Part shown: in pieces, positions 50,204 through 60,137 of the stretch | Numbering within the stretch: the stretch's first letter is position 1 | How the letters are laid out: the number at the start of each line of letters is the position of its first letter | Assembly: GCF_001506075.1 (NCBI RefSeq) | Contig: NZ_KQ947477.1 | Span: forward strand, 44,836-108,835 | Source: Vibrio sp. MEBiC08052 | GTDB taxonomy: Bacteria; Pseudomonadota; Gammaproteobacteria; Enterobacterales; Vibrionaceae | Direction: 5' to 3' | Length of the DNA stretch: 64,000 nt | Position numbers and translations under genes: made by a program | Notes under the pieces: generated by a model | Seen by the model: only the letters and a program-made list of their open reading frames with translations | Databases searched by the model: none | Told to the model about the DNA's origin: nothing

Positions 50204-51298
50204 ATGGCAAAGCTTGAACTTATCGGCATTAGAAAAAGCTGGGATAATCAGGAAGTCATACACGGCGTTGACTTAAAAATCAAAGATGGCGAATTTATTG
50301 TATTTGTCGGCCCGTCAGGATGCGGAAAATCAACCTTATTACGCATGATATCCGGACTAGAAAACATCAGCGAAGGCTCTCTAGTGATTGGTCGCAAAGA
50401 AATGACGAATACCCCGGCGGCGAATAGAGGCATTGCAATGGTATTTCAGTCATACGCACTATATCCCAATATGTCAGTCCGTAATAACCTCGCTTATCCG
50501 CTTGAAATGGCCAAAGTACCTAAAGCAGAAATTGAACAAAAAGTTGCTGAAGTGGCAAAAACGCTGCATCTTGAACCAATGCTTGACCGGCTCCCCAAAG
50601 CTCTTTCCGGAGGTCAAAGACAGCGTGTGGCGATTGGCCGAGCCATCATCCGCGAACCTGACATCTTCTTATTTGACGAGCCACTCTCTAACCTTGACGC
50701 AGAACTACGTCTCCAAATGCGGATTGAGATAGCCAAACTGCATGAATCTCTGGGGACAACCATGATCTATGTGACTCATGATCAGCTTGAAGCGATGACG
50801 TTAGCTGATCGCATTGTCGTGCTTCGTGATGGAAAAATCGAACAAGTTGGCTCACCACTTGAGATCTACCATAACCCGAACAATATATTTGTCGCCGGAT
50901 TTATTGGCTCACCCAAAATAAACTTACTTCCGGCAGAAGTGGTCAACGCCTACCAAGGCCAAATACAAGTTCGCGTCCCTGCTCTTGGGCTTGATCACCT
51001 TATTTTTAGTCTGGAAACACCCGTGAACGAAGGCCAGAAAATTTCGATTGGTTTCCGACCAGAACACATTATTGACGACATCAATGATGGCGCAGATAGT
51101 CAAGTATTTAAGGTGCCTGTGGCCTATAGCGAGCATCTTGGACATACCAATTATCTTTACCTTAATGTGGGCGAAGAAGATATGTTTGTCGTTGAATCAC
51201 GCCAAACCGAAGCTATCCCCAATCATAGGCTAGTCGCGTTTGCTGTAGATCCGCAAAAGGCACTGCTATTTGATGAAAACGGTTTACGGCTTCGCTAA
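50204..51298 (+). CDS. ABC sugar-import ATPase (MsmX/UgpC/MalK type)
   Basis: The energy-coupling subunit of the CUT1 importer. The 364-residue product has Walker A GPSGCGKST, the Q loop MVFQSYALYPNMSV, signature ALSGGQRQRVAIGRA, Walker B IFLFDEPLSNLD and the H-loop TMIYVTHDQLEAM. A C-terminal regulatory OB-type domain follows (about 240-364). AAGGCAG precedes the ATG. It is split from its receptor and permease genes by the divergent promoter and acetyltransferase gene. It may serve several importers. Confidence 0.94.
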   Translation: MAKLELIGIRKSWDNQEVIHGVDLKIKDGEFIVFVGPSGCGKSTLLRMISGLENISEGSLVIGRKEMTNTPAANRGIAMVFQSYALYPNMSVRNNLAYPLEMAKVPKAEIEQKVAEVAKTLHLEPMLDRLPKALSGGQRQRVAIGRAIIREPDIFLFDEPLSNLDAELRLQMRIEIAKLHESLGTTMIYVTHDQLEAMTLADRIVVLRDGKIEQVGSPLEIYHNPNNIFVAGFIGSPKINLLPAEVVNAYQGQIQVRVPALGLDHLIFSLETPVNEGQKISIGFRPEHIIDDINDGADSQVFKVPVAYSEHLGHTNYLYLNVGEEDMFVVESRQTEAIPNHRLVAFAVDPQKALLFDENGLRLR

Positions 51299-51324
51299 TG
51301 TCTCAGCGGGTAATCACAATACAT

Positions 51325-51352
51325 AAAAAAACCAGCGATCACTCGCTGGCTT
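51325..51352 (-). terminator. Terminator of rraB
   Basis: CCAGCGA-GTGA-TCGCTGG on the minus strand, followed by seven T. It also lies 30 bases after the ABC ATPase stop and may work in both directions. Confidence 0.88.
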
Positions 51353-51372
51353 TCCATTCTTATTCGTCTTTC

Positions 51373-51792
51373 TTATTCATCATCTTCTTCATCGTCGTCA
51401 GGATAAAGGGCATCTTCCCCTTCGTAATACGTCCCCCAACCATCATAGATAATGTCAAATTTCTCCGCCAGATGGATTAATTTTTCAGCCTGCTCATCAA
51501 TGGCTTCAGCATTCAGGGCTGACTGCATCGTTGCATCACAACAAAACAGCATTTGCCCGTCTTCTTCATCTTCAACTTCTTCGGCTTCCAACACCTCAAA
51601 GCCCATTTTAAACGCTTCAACAGCGGCTTTTTCAAGCTGCTCAAATGTCTCCGCAAACAGGTGATGTTCTATCTCATACAGCGCTTCGGGGTCACTGCCA
51701 TCTTCGAGGAGTGCCGCAATAATTTCTCGGGTATCTTCTTTCTGTAGTTCGATCAACGACTCAACAGAAACATAATCGTCTTCATGGGACAT
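51373..51792 (-). CDS. rraB: Ribonuclease E inhibitor RraB
   Basis: Binds RNase E and changes which mRNAs it degrades. The frame opens at 51981, but the ATG at 51792 has GGAG 7 bases upstream and gives 139 residues (E. coli 138). Conserved blocks: LLEDGSDPEALYEIEHHL, LEKAAVEAFKMGFEV, CCDATMQSALNAEAID and LAEKFDIIYDGWGTYYEG. It ends with a highly acidic tail. It begins the right-hand core segment. Confidence 0.95.
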   Translation of the reverse strand: MSHEDDYVSVESLIELQKEDTREIIAALLEDGSDPEALYEIEHHLFAETFEQLEKAAVEAFKMGFEVLEAEEVEDEEDGQMLFCCDATMQSALNAEAIDEQAEKLIHLAEKFDIIYDGWGTYYEGEDALYPDDDEEDDE

Positions 51793-51829
51793 GTTCATAC
51801 TCCAGCTTGATATTGAAAAATATTGATGA

Positions 51830-53281
51830 TTAATCCGTCCCACCAACAGTAATTGCATCGAGTTTGAGAGTTGGCTGTCCGACACCGACCGGTAAACTTT
51901 GTCCGGATTTACCACACACGCCAACCCCTTTATCAATTTGTAAATCATTGCCGACCATCGAGACTTGTTGCATCGCTTCAATCCCGGAACCGATCAATGT
52001 TGCCCCTTTGATGGGGCGTGTGATTTTGCCGTTTTCGATCAAATAGGCTTCAGATGCCGAAAACACAAACTTTCCAGAGGTAATATCCACCTGTCCCCCA
52101 CCAAAGTTTGGTGCATACACGCCTTTCTCAACCGTTGAAATAATTTCTTCCGGTGTATGCTGACCGGGAAGCATATAGGTATTGGTCATCCGTGGCATCG
52201 GCAGATGAGCATAAGACTCCCGGCGACCATTGCCGGTCGGTGCCATTCCCATCAGGCGAGCATTGAGCTTATCTTGCATATAGCCTTTCAGCACGCCATT
52301 TTCGATCAGGACATTATACTGCCCCTGAACCCCTTCATCATCAATATTCAATGATCCGCGGCGATCTTTTAATGTGCCGTCATCGACGATGGTACAAAGA
52401 TCCGAGGTGACCTTCTGCCCGATCTTACCGGAAAATACTGACGATCCTTTGCGGTTAAAATCGCCTTCAAGCCCATGACCGACAGCTTCATGTAATAACA
52501 CGCCCGGCCAACCGGCCCCGAGAACCACCGGCATCGTTCCCGCTGGTGCAGCAATGGCTTCTAAATTGACTAATGCTTGTCGAATCGCTTCATCAGCAAA
52601 TTCATAGGCGACGGCCATACCGTCACGCTCAGTCAGAAAGTAGTCATAACCGACCCGGCCACCGCCTCCGGCACTGCCTTTTTCACGCCGATCGCCTTTT
52701 TGTGCCAATACACTGATTGACAGTCTGACTAACGGGCGGGTATCGCCGGCATATGTACCATCAGTGGCAGCAATCAAAACTTGCTCATAGACGCCACTCA
52801 GGCTGATCGACACTTCCTGAATCAACGGTTCTTTGGTACGGATATACGCATCCAATGCTTTCAGCAATTCAGTCTTCTGTTGCTTTTGCCAGCTATCAAG
52901 CGGATTATCCATGCCATAATAATCCTGAGTATTTCTGCGGGAAAATGGCCGGATCCGCTGTTGACCGCTTTGGCCTTGCTGAGCGATCCCTCTCGCTGCT
53001 GTCGCACTCTGCTGTAAAGCGTCTTCAGTGAGCTGATCCGAATATGCAAACCCGGTTTTTTCACCACTGACCGCCCGGACACCAACGCCCCGATCAATAT
53101 TGAAAGAGCCGTCTTTAATCAACCCATCTTCCAGAACCAGCGATTCATGCCAACTGGACTGAAAATACAGATCCGCATAATCGATCTGCCGGGCCATCAT
53201 ATTCGACAACGTTTGCTCAATAAATTGTTCAGAAAGCCCGGTCGGATGAAGCAGTGCTTTTTCTATATGTTCAATTGTCAT
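51830..53281 (-). CDS. tldD: Metalloprotease TldD
   Basis: Works with TldE/PmbA as a zinc protease that processes microcin and other peptides and degrades CcdA-type antitoxins. It has 483 residues (E. coli 481). The zinc-binding helix HEAVGHGLEGD is intact, preceded by AGWPGVLL, and the C-terminal IKGATLIGSGIEAM and GKSGQSLPVGVGQP motifs are present. It overlaps the nitrilase gene by 4 bases. PmbA is not in this window. Confidence 0.96.
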   Translation of the reverse strand: MTIEHIEKALLHPTGLSEQFIEQTLSNMMARQIDYADLYFQSSWHESLVLEDGLIKDGSFNIDRGVGVRAVSGEKTGFAYSDQLTEDALQQSATAARGIAQQGQSGQQRIRPFSRRNTQDYYGMDNPLDSWQKQQKTELLKALDAYIRTKEPLIQEVSISLSGVYEQVLIAATDGTYAGDTRPLVRLSISVLAQKGDRREKGSAGGGGRVGYDYFLTERDGMAVAYEFADEAIRQALVNLEAIAAPAGTMPVVLGAGWPGVLLHEAVGHGLEGDFNRKGSSVFSGKIGQKVTSDLCTIVDDGTLKDRRGSLNIDDEGVQGQYNVLIENGVLKGYMQDKLNARLMGMAPTGNGRRESYAHLPMPRMTNTYMLPGQHTPEEIISTVEKGVYAPNFGGGQVDITSGKFVFSASEAYLIENGKITRPIKGATLIGSGIEAMQQVSMVGNDLQIDKGVGVCGKSGQSLPVGVGQPTLKLDAITVGGTD

Positions 53282-54111
53282 AATTCGCTCTTCTGTTCCA
53301 AAAACTGATTGCTAAATCTTGTATGAGATAATACCGGCATTGAGGTTCTTACCTGAGCTAACAAATCAAGATCAATATCAGCGACGAGTGTCGCTGCGGT
53401 TTGCGCCAGACTTGCCACGATCTCTCCCCAAGGGTTGATGACCATCGAATGTCCCCAAGTCTCCCGACCTCCCTCATGAACACCACCCTGATTGACAGCA
53501 ACCACCCAACACTGGGTTTCAATCGCTCGGGCTCTCAGGAGTATCTCCCAGTGAGCCCGTCCGGTCACAGCGGTAAACGCGGCCGGAACCAAGATAATCT
53601 GGGCACCTTGCTGGCGTAACATGGAGTAGAGATGAGGGAAACGTACATCATAACAAATCGAAAGCCCCAACTCACCAAACGGTGTTGACGCTAACCGAAC
53701 TTCGGAGCCGGAAAGGAAGATATCCGACTCGCGGTAATGTCGGTGTCCATCCGCAACATCAACGTCAAACATATGCAGCTTATCATAAGATGTGACAAGC
53801 TGACCGTCAGAGGAATAAACCAGCAAAGTGGTTGTCACGCCCTGTGGCGTTTTCACCGGGAAACTACCGATGACAAGCCAGACTGAAAACGCTTTTGCAA
53901 TTCGGCAAAAAGCATCCTGCAAAGGGCCTGTGCCCAAAACTTCGGCATGACGATGATAGTCTTGTTTGGAACCGAAAACGATGGCATTTTCCGGTGTAAC
54001 AATCCACTCAGCACCCTGAGCAGATAACGCTTCAACCTGTGACTCAATCCATCGAAGATTGTGCTCCGGATCAGGCCCGGATGTCATCTGAATTAAACCG
54101 ACTCGGCTCAT
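53278..54111 (-). CDS. Carbon-nitrogen hydrolase (Nit/deaminated-glutathione-amidase type)
   Basis: A nitrilase-superfamily amidase of 277 residues. The catalytic triad is visible as Glu in TPENAIVF, Lys in YDKLHMFDVD and Cys in LSICYDVRFPHLY. The sequence resembles the Nit1/YbeM branch that clears deaminated glutathione as metabolite repair. It is translationally coupled with yhdP upstream (4-base overlap) and tldD downstream. This yhdP-nitrilase-tldD order is common in gammaproteobacteria. Exact substrate is inferred. Confidence 0.9.
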   Translation of the reverse strand: MSRVGLIQMTSGPDPEHNLRWIESQVEALSAQGAEWIVTPENAIVFGSKQDYHRHAEVLGTGPLQDAFCRIAKAFSVWLVIGSFPVKTPQGVTTTLLVYSSDGQLVTSYDKLHMFDVDVADGHRHYRESDIFLSGSEVRLASTPFGELGLSICYDVRFPHLYSMLRQQGAQIILVPAAFTAVTGRAHWEILLRARAIETQCWVVAVNQGGVHEGGRETWGHSMVINPWGEIVASLAQTAATLVADIDLDLLAQVRTSMPVLSHTRFSNQFLEQKSEL

Positions 54112-57100
54112 TGGGTCGCTCCTTGTTTGTGTTGCTGTGCTTCTTCGCGTAATTTTTCCGGTAGTTTGAATTCACCTTTACTCCGGGAGATCTCTTTCAC
54201 GACAGGATTATCAATCGGCCCTTTCACTTCATAATTGACTTCCGTGAATACCTCAACCACCGGGGAGATTACCGTTGTGATAGCCAACACATAGAGTCCT
54301 GTCACCGGGTTGACGGCAAAAGCACTGAGGACGGGTATTCCAGACGTCATATCCGGCACAAAATGAACTTCCGCATCAATGTTATTGGCATTCAGATCAA
54401 CGATACCTTTAATGGTCATATTGCCGGCTAAGGCATCCATCTCAATATTATTGGTCACGAACACACCCTGTGATATTTCTCCGCTTCCTTTAATTGAGTT
54501 AAACGCCATTCCCTGATCAAAAACATCACTGAAATCGAGCTGCATTTTACGAATAATGGAATCTAAACTAAACAATCCCAGAAAACGTGCCGCACCACTG
54601 ACATCGGAGATACTGCCTTTACCAAGTTTTGAGCTGACCGAACCTTTGAGCGTATCGACCTGAGCAGCCCATGGCGCACCATCCCATGCCATCTGCGTCT
54701 TGATCGAGAATGGTGCATTCTGAATCCCCGAAGTGATTCCGAAACGCTCCATCAGATCACTATTGTTATCACCTTTCAAATCCATGTTTAGCACAGTATG
54801 GGACTGTTTCCCATCCAGTGTCCACTGACCATTGACATGAATTTCATTACTCCCGCTGACGATATCAATATTCTTCCATGACAGCTCTTTCCCCTGTCGC
54901 TGGAAATCCATGTTCAAACGACCGACTTTATATCCCTGAAACCAAAAGTCTTGGATCACCAATGTCAGGTTTGGCATCAACTGATGAAACTGACGATCAA
55001 AATTGGTAATGCGGCGCTCATTCTGACGAGACTCATCAATAAATAACGAATCGTGCTCTTTCCGCTTTTCCAACGCGGGGATATAGAGATGAAGTTGATC
55101 CAAAGCCACACTCAAATCATAAGGGGCAATATAATTGGCTTTCCCTTGAACTTCTTGACTCTGGACATTCATCCGCCAGCCAAAACTTTTATGTCGGGCA
55201 AGAAAATCCACATCGTGCCATTCCAATGTCGCCAGCGTCAGATCTTTCACTTGCATTTCGATATGATCCGGTATCGGCAACTGTGGCATTGACATCGCTT
55301 GATTGGCACTGCTTTTCGGTGCACCGGAGGGGGCCTCTTCTTTGGTCAGCAATGCAATCCATTGATCGAGATCGAAATGATTCAGGCGGATTGTGGCTGA
55401 ATGTCCGACAATCGGACTCACTTTAAAGCTCCCGTTACCAAAAATCAGGTTAGTTGCCGTGAGCACCGGTTCGGATTGTGTTACATCGATTTCCGTCTGA
55501 TACTTGGCATGAGGTACCTGAATCCGGGCACTGATCGTTTCCTGATTGCCAGAAATCTGTAATACGGCTTTCCCTTGTTCCTGAACCTTTTTATTTAATG
55601 GATAAGGATATTGACTGGCAATCGCTTGCAAATCTGTGTCTAGGTTTGCCTGATAAGAGAAACCGATATCATTGAGCTGAATATCAACGCCCATTTCCCA
55701 CGGTGCATGGCCGGAGAGTGGTGCAATCCATTTTTGACCGACATAAGATGCCAAAGGCGTGACTTCCCAATCGCCGACCGTATCAATATGAACATTGTAT
55801 CCTTTGCTGCCGCTTTCTCCTTGAAAACTCCATGAGACCGGTTGACCTAACATTTCCCCCTGCAACGCTGACGCAGTAACGACATCATTGTCAAAACGAA
55901 TCCGACCGGACACTTTACGTAAATCAAGTGAGGGGGACTGAATATCAACTCGATTGTTCTTTAGGTCTGCCCATCCCCACGCTCTCGGCTCTCGGTGGCT
56001 TTCAAAAGGAATATTAAGCTGAAACTCAGACTGGATCTTGCCGTTCACCTGTACGGTTGTTAATGCGGCACCGACCGAATTAACCAACGGGGTCGATGTC
56101 ATAAAATCACGTAATGCGTTCCCTTGAGCTTCCGCTTTCGCTTCAATTTCAATATGTCCCGAATCGATCAAAACCGGAATCCGTCCGGTAATGCGTAACG
56201 CATTCACATCCATCAGATGCGCCTGTTTCGAATCCAGATACATTGATTCATTCTGAAACAGCAGATTCACTTGTAAATCAGTTAAAGGTGGCCATGCAGT
56301 ATCATAACTGAACCGGGCATTTTTTAACCCGACCCAAGCCTGAAAAATACCGTCATGACGCTGATAAGGAAAATCGTTCAGACGCCCGTACCACAGTATC
56401 TTCGCAGTCTTTACTTCCCCCCCCTGAATCGCAGTTGACAAATAATCTGTCAATTCATCTCCTAATGCACGGACCGGCAAATAACGCCATGTTTCTCCGG
56501 CCTGAAAGAGATCGACTTCAGTATACAGTGACAGTAACGGACTCTGATCATGGAAAAAATCCAGTTTAAATTGACCGACGGTCTGTAAATCAGGCGTGCG
56601 TACGGCCACATGATCTGACCATAATGACCAACCGTCAGCAGTAGACTGCCAGACTAAATTGACCTGACCTTTTTGGATAATCAGCGGTGCCTGAAATACA
56701 TCACCGTAAGGAAGAGTGTCATCATCCAGATTGGCCCGAATCACTGCTTTATCGGTATTGCCACGGATGCTCGCCTGAAGATGGTGAACTTCCGGCAACA
56801 AAGACCACTGCTGAATTGCCCCTTCGGACAGTTGCGCAGAATATTGTCGGATACCCTGCATGTCACCGGCTAAGCGAATATCATGTAATGTGCCTTGTGG
56901 TTTCAGTTGTACCAACATGCCTTGCAGTTGCTTGGACAAAGGCATCCGTTTGATCAGCGGCACTAATGAACCAATGTTGATCTCACCGATATTCATCAGC
57001 CAGTGATCAGGCTGCCATTTCATCAAAAAGTTGAGTTCCGGCCACTGCGTCTCATCCGTTTGTAATACCACCGACTGAGCTTGAATCACCATGCCGTCTT

Positions 57101-58055
57101 GCTTCGGAATCAGTCGAAAAGTCCCTTCCTGCATATGCAAACGGTGCTGTTTACCCGGAGCTGAGTCTGAATGTTTATTGGATAGATCCGACCAGAACAG
57201 ATCGGAAGGACGGACCTGTACATAACCATCTTTCGGGGTATTGTGTTCGAGCGTCAACCAGCCATTGAAACTAACCTGGCCACTATGAATGCCGGTCTCT
57301 TTTTTCAGATACTGAGTCAGCCACGGACCAATGCTAATATTGTCCGAACTGACATAAAACTGGCCGGAAATATCATGGAATGAGTCAAAATCCTCAAAGT
57401 CTGCACGAACAGAAAGAGAGTTAATACCGGTATTGGTGACACTCACCACGCCTTGGGCCTGATGGCGGTGGCCGTTGTTCTGCCATTTCAGTCTGGCAAT
57501 TTCCAGTTGCCGGATATCACCAGAAATCGAGCGATAACGAATGGTCGAGTTCAGAATCGAAAAATCATCGAGCTGACGCAGAAAAATATTATCCAGATGA
57601 CGAATGGTTTCCAGCTGTATTTTTTCTTGCTCGTCCCGGTCACGGGAGTCATTAAGCGACTGTTGTTGAAACAAATCAACCGAACTGACATCCAGCTTCG
57701 ACTGGTGAATGACTAAATTGGCAATCACGGGCTGCCATTGCAGCAGTGATTTAAATAGGTCGAATTCAATATCGACCCGATCAGCTGCAAAATGAATATT
57801 CGATGTATCGGGTAAATGCGCTTGAAACCCCGTCAGAGAAAGAGAAGGGTGACGATTACGCCAAAATCCTTGTATATCCTTCACAGAAAACTGAATTTCA
57901 GCCTGACTGTTCATCCATTCGGTCATTGGAATCTGATACTGATTCATATGAGGTAAAGCAACTCTCAAAGCTGAAATCAGAATCGCAAGCAAAACCAACA
58001 GGCTTAATAAAAGCCATAGTAATGTCCGTACAAGACGAGAAACTATAAAACGCAC
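54108..58055 (-). CDS. yhdP: AsmA-like intermembrane lipid-transport protein YhdP
   Basis: A very large (1315-residue) inner-membrane-anchored periplasmic protein. One N-terminal helix (about 8-30) is followed by a repeated beta-groove (AsmA-like/TamB-type) structure to the end. E. coli YhdP, with TamB and YdbH, moves phospholipids to the outer membrane. C-terminal AsmA-family block: KGIVDLNANNIDAEVHFVPDMTSG and ISRSKGEFKLP. It lies between rng and the nitrilase gene, as in relatives. Confidence 0.94.
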   Translation of the reverse strand: MRFIVSRLVRTLLWLLLSLLVLLAILISALRVALPHMNQYQIPMTEWMNSQAEIQFSVKDIQGFWRNRHPSLSLTGFQAHLPDTSNIHFAADRVDIEFDLFKSLLQWQPVIANLVIHQSKLDVSSVDLFQQQSLNDSRDRDEQEKIQLETIRHLDNIFLRQLDDFSILNSTIRYRSISGDIRQLEIARLKWQNNGHRHQAQGVVSVTNTGINSLSVRADFEDFDSFHDISGQFYVSSDNISIGPWLTQYLKKETGIHSGQVSFNGWLTLEHNTPKDGYVQVRPSDLFWSDLSNKHSDSAPGKQHRLHMQEGTFRLIPKQDGMVIQAQSVVLQTDETQWPELNFLMKWQPDHWLMNIGEINIGSLVPLIKRMPLSKQLQGMLVQLKPQGTLHDIRLAGDMQGIRQYSAQLSEGAIQQWSLLPEVHHLQASIRGNTDKAVIRANLDDDTLPYGDVFQAPLIIQKGQVNLVWQSTADGWSLWSDHVAVRTPDLQTVGQFKLDFFHDQSPLLSLYTEVDLFQAGETWRYLPVRALGDELTDYLSTAIQGGEVKTAKILWYGRLNDFPYQRHDGIFQAWVGLKNARFSYDTAWPPLTDLQVNLLFQNESMYLDSKQAHLMDVNALRITGRIPVLIDSGHIEIEAKAEAQGNALRDFMTSTPLVNSVGAALTTVQVNGKIQSEFQLNIPFESHREPRAWGWADLKNNRVDIQSPSLDLRKVSGRIRFDNDVVTASALQGEMLGQPVSWSFQGESGSKGYNVHIDTVGDWEVTPLASYVGQKWIAPLSGHAPWEMGVDIQLNDIGFSYQANLDTDLQAIASQYPYPLNKKVQEQGKAVLQISGNQETISARIQVPHAKYQTEIDVTQSEPVLTATNLIFGNGSFKVSPIVGHSATIRLNHFDLDQWIALLTKEEAPSGAPKSSANQAMSMPQLPIPDHIEMQVKDLTLATLEWHDVDFLARHKSFGWRMNVQSQEVQGKANYIAPYDLSVALDQLHLYIPALEKRKEHDSLFIDESRQNERRITNFDRQFHQLMPNLTLVIQDFWFQGYKVGRLNMDFQRQGKELSWKNIDIVSGSNEIHVNGQWTLDGKQSHTVLNMDLKGDNNSDLMERFGITSGIQNAPFSIKTQMAWDGAPWAAQVDTLKGSVSSKLGKGSISDVSGAARFLGLFSLDSIIRKMQLDFSDVFDQGMAFNSIKGSGEISQGVFVTNNIEMDALAGNMTIKGIVDLNANNIDAEVHFVPDMTSGIPVLSAFAVNPVTGLYVLAITTVISPVVEVFTEVNYEVKGPIDNPVVKEISRSKGEFKLPEKLREEAQQHKQGATQ

Positions 58056-58074
58056 TATACCCTACTCAGTTAAG

Positions 58075-59544
58075 TCACATCATGACAACATCAAACTGTT
58101 CTTGGACATACAAATGTTCCGCTTGAATCCGCACCTGTTTGCCAATAAAGACCTCAAGCTCTGCCAACGCATGAGATTCATCACCCTGTAAAGAATCAGC
58201 AACGGCCGGCGAAGCATAAACGACGAATTTATCTGCATCATAAGCCCGGTTCACCCGGGTAATTTCACGCAAAATTTCAAAACAAACGGTTTCAACAGTT
58301 TTGACTTGTCCACGCCCTTCACATGTTGGACAAGTAGAACACAACACATGTTCAATACTTTCTCGCGTTCTCTTGCGTGTCATCTCCACCAATCCCAAAT
58401 GGGTAAAACCATTGATATTGGTTTTGACACGATCTTTACTCAGTGCCGTTTCTAATGAGGCCAGCACGCGGGTCCGGTGTTCTTCCGAGACCATATCAAT
58501 AAAATCAATAATAATAATGCCCCCCAGATTACGCAGTCGAAGTTGACGGGCGATCGCTTGGGTGGCTTCAATATTGGTGTTGAAAATTGTCTCTTCCAGA
58601 TTACGGCGGCCGACAAATGCCCCGGTATTGATATCGATGGTAGTCATAGCTTCCGTTTGGTCGATGATCAGATAGCCACCTGATTTCAGCTCAACCTTAC
58701 GCTCCAGAGAACGCTGGATTTCATTCTCTGTATCATACATATCAAAAATGGGTTTATCGCCTTCATACAACACCAGTTTATCGGTCAGTTCAGGCACGTA
58801 TTCAGATGTGAATTCTTTGAGATTTTCAAACTCCAGACGCGAGTCCACCAAAATTTTGGTTAAATCGGTCCCGACGAAATCTCTGAGGATACGCTGTGAC
58901 AGCCCAAGTTCGCCATAAAGGGTAGTCCGCGTTTTATACTTTGCCCGCCGCTCCATGATCTTGCTCCACAAGCGCTTGAGAAAAGCGGCATCCTGAGAGA
59001 GTTCTTTCTCATCGGCACCTTCTGCGGCAGTGCGGATAATAAAGCCCCCCAATTCATCACAATAATTAGCGACGATATTCTTGAGACGCTCTCTTTCGCA
59101 TTCACTTTCAATCCGTTGGGAAACACCGACATGACTGGCACCGGGCATAAAGACCAGATAACGGGAAGGTAGCGTGATATCCGTTGTCAGGCGAGCGCCT
59201 TTAGTACCGAGCGGATCTTTGACAACCTGTACTACGATATCTTGTCCCTGACGGACAAGTTCAGAGATATCGCGTACCTGAAACTGTTGCTTTTCATTTT
59301 CCGCCACACATTCAGTGTGGGGAACAATATCCGAAGCATGCAGAAAAGCGGCCTTATCCAGACCAATATCAACAAACGCAGCCTGCATACCGGGCAATAC
59401 CCGACTCACTTTTCCTTTATAAATATTTCCGACGATGCCGCGTTTTGCATCCCGTTCGATATGGATTTCCTGCAGGACCCCACCCTCTATCATCGCCACG
59501 CGACTCTCACTCGGAGTTACATTCAACAACAACTCTGCACTCAT
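58075..59544 (-). CDS. rng: Ribonuclease G
   Basis: An endoribonuclease that matures the 5' end of 16S rRNA and trims mRNAs. It has 489 residues, the E. coli length. The S1 domain (about 35-125) holds GKVSRVLPGMQAAFVDIG. The catalytic core contains TIDINTG and IIIDFIDM, whose aspartates bind magnesium. The Zn-link CSTCPTCEGRG is present. The N-terminal MSAELLLNVTPSESRVAMIEGG is characteristic. It lies between maf and yhdP in the conserved mre-maf-rng-yhdP-tldD block. Confidence 0.97.
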   Translation of the reverse strand: MSAELLLNVTPSESRVAMIEGGVLQEIHIERDAKRGIVGNIYKGKVSRVLPGMQAAFVDIGLDKAAFLHASDIVPHTECVAENEKQQFQVRDISELVRQGQDIVVQVVKDPLGTKGARLTTDITLPSRYLVFMPGASHVGVSQRIESECERERLKNIVANYCDELGGFIIRTAAEGADEKELSQDAAFLKRLWSKIMERRAKYKTRTTLYGELGLSQRILRDFVGTDLTKILVDSRLEFENLKEFTSEYVPELTDKLVLYEGDKPIFDMYDTENEIQRSLERKVELKSGGYLIIDQTEAMTTIDINTGAFVGRRNLEETIFNTNIEATQAIARQLRLRNLGGIIIIDFIDMVSEEHRTRVLASLETALSKDRVKTNINGFTHLGLVEMTRKRTRESIEHVLCSTCPTCEGRGQVKTVETVCFEILREITRVNRAYDADKFVVYASPAVADSLQGDESHALAELEVFIGKQVRIQAEHLYVQEQFDVVMM

Positions 59545-59564
59545 GAGCGCACCTCAATTTGATT

Positions 59565-60137
59565 TTATAAAAATTTATGCAAGAGCTGGTCAGTTTCAAA
59601 TAGCGGTAGTCCGACAACGGCAAAATAACTACCTTCAATCCGAGTTACAAATTTTCCACCCAATCCCTGAATACCATAACTGCCAGCTTTATCACACGGT
59701 TCACCCGATTGCCAATAGCGTTCTATTTCATTATCTGACAACGGTTTAAACCATACATCCGTGGTTACCACTATCGTGTGTGTTTGTCGGGCATCGGTGA
59801 CCGTCACGGCGGTCATGACCTGATGGTTTCGCCCGGAAAGCTGTAAGAGCATCTGCCGAGCATGTGTAAAACAGGTCGGTTTTTCGAGAATATGCTGATC
59901 AACCACCACAATCGTATCTGCCCCTAAAACAACTGCTCGCTCAGACATCACCATGTGCAAACCTGCGATTGCTTTTTCCCGGGATAATCTCGACACATAG
60001 GCTTGCGCTGATTCATGGGCCAGATGCTCTTCTACGACCTCAGGTAAAATAATCTCGAATGAGTAATCTAACTGCGTCAGGAGCTCTTTTCGTCTCGGGG
60101 AAGCAGAAGCAAGATAGAGTATCCGGTGGCCGTTCAT
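59565..60137 (-). CDS. maf: Maf-family dTTP/UTP pyrophosphatase (YhdE)
   Basis: A nucleotide pyrophosphatase that removes non-canonical or excess dTTP, UTP and modified pyrimidine triphosphates. The start is the ATG at 60137, overlapping the mreD stop (ATGA), and the product is 190 residues (YhdE 197). Motifs: YLASASPRRKELL, VLGADTIVVVD, and GEPCDKAGSYGIQGLGGKFV. It is coupled with mreD and followed by rng. Confidence 0.94.
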   Translation of the reverse strand: MNGHRILYLASASPRRKELLTQLDYSFEIILPEVVEEHLAHESAQAYVSRLSREKAIAGLHMVMSERAVVLGADTIVVVDQHILEKPTCFTHARQMLLQLSGRNHQVMTAVTVTDARQTHTIVVTTDVWFKPLSDNEIERYWQSGEPCDKAGSYGIQGLGGKFVTRIEGSYFAVVGLPLFETDQLLHKFL

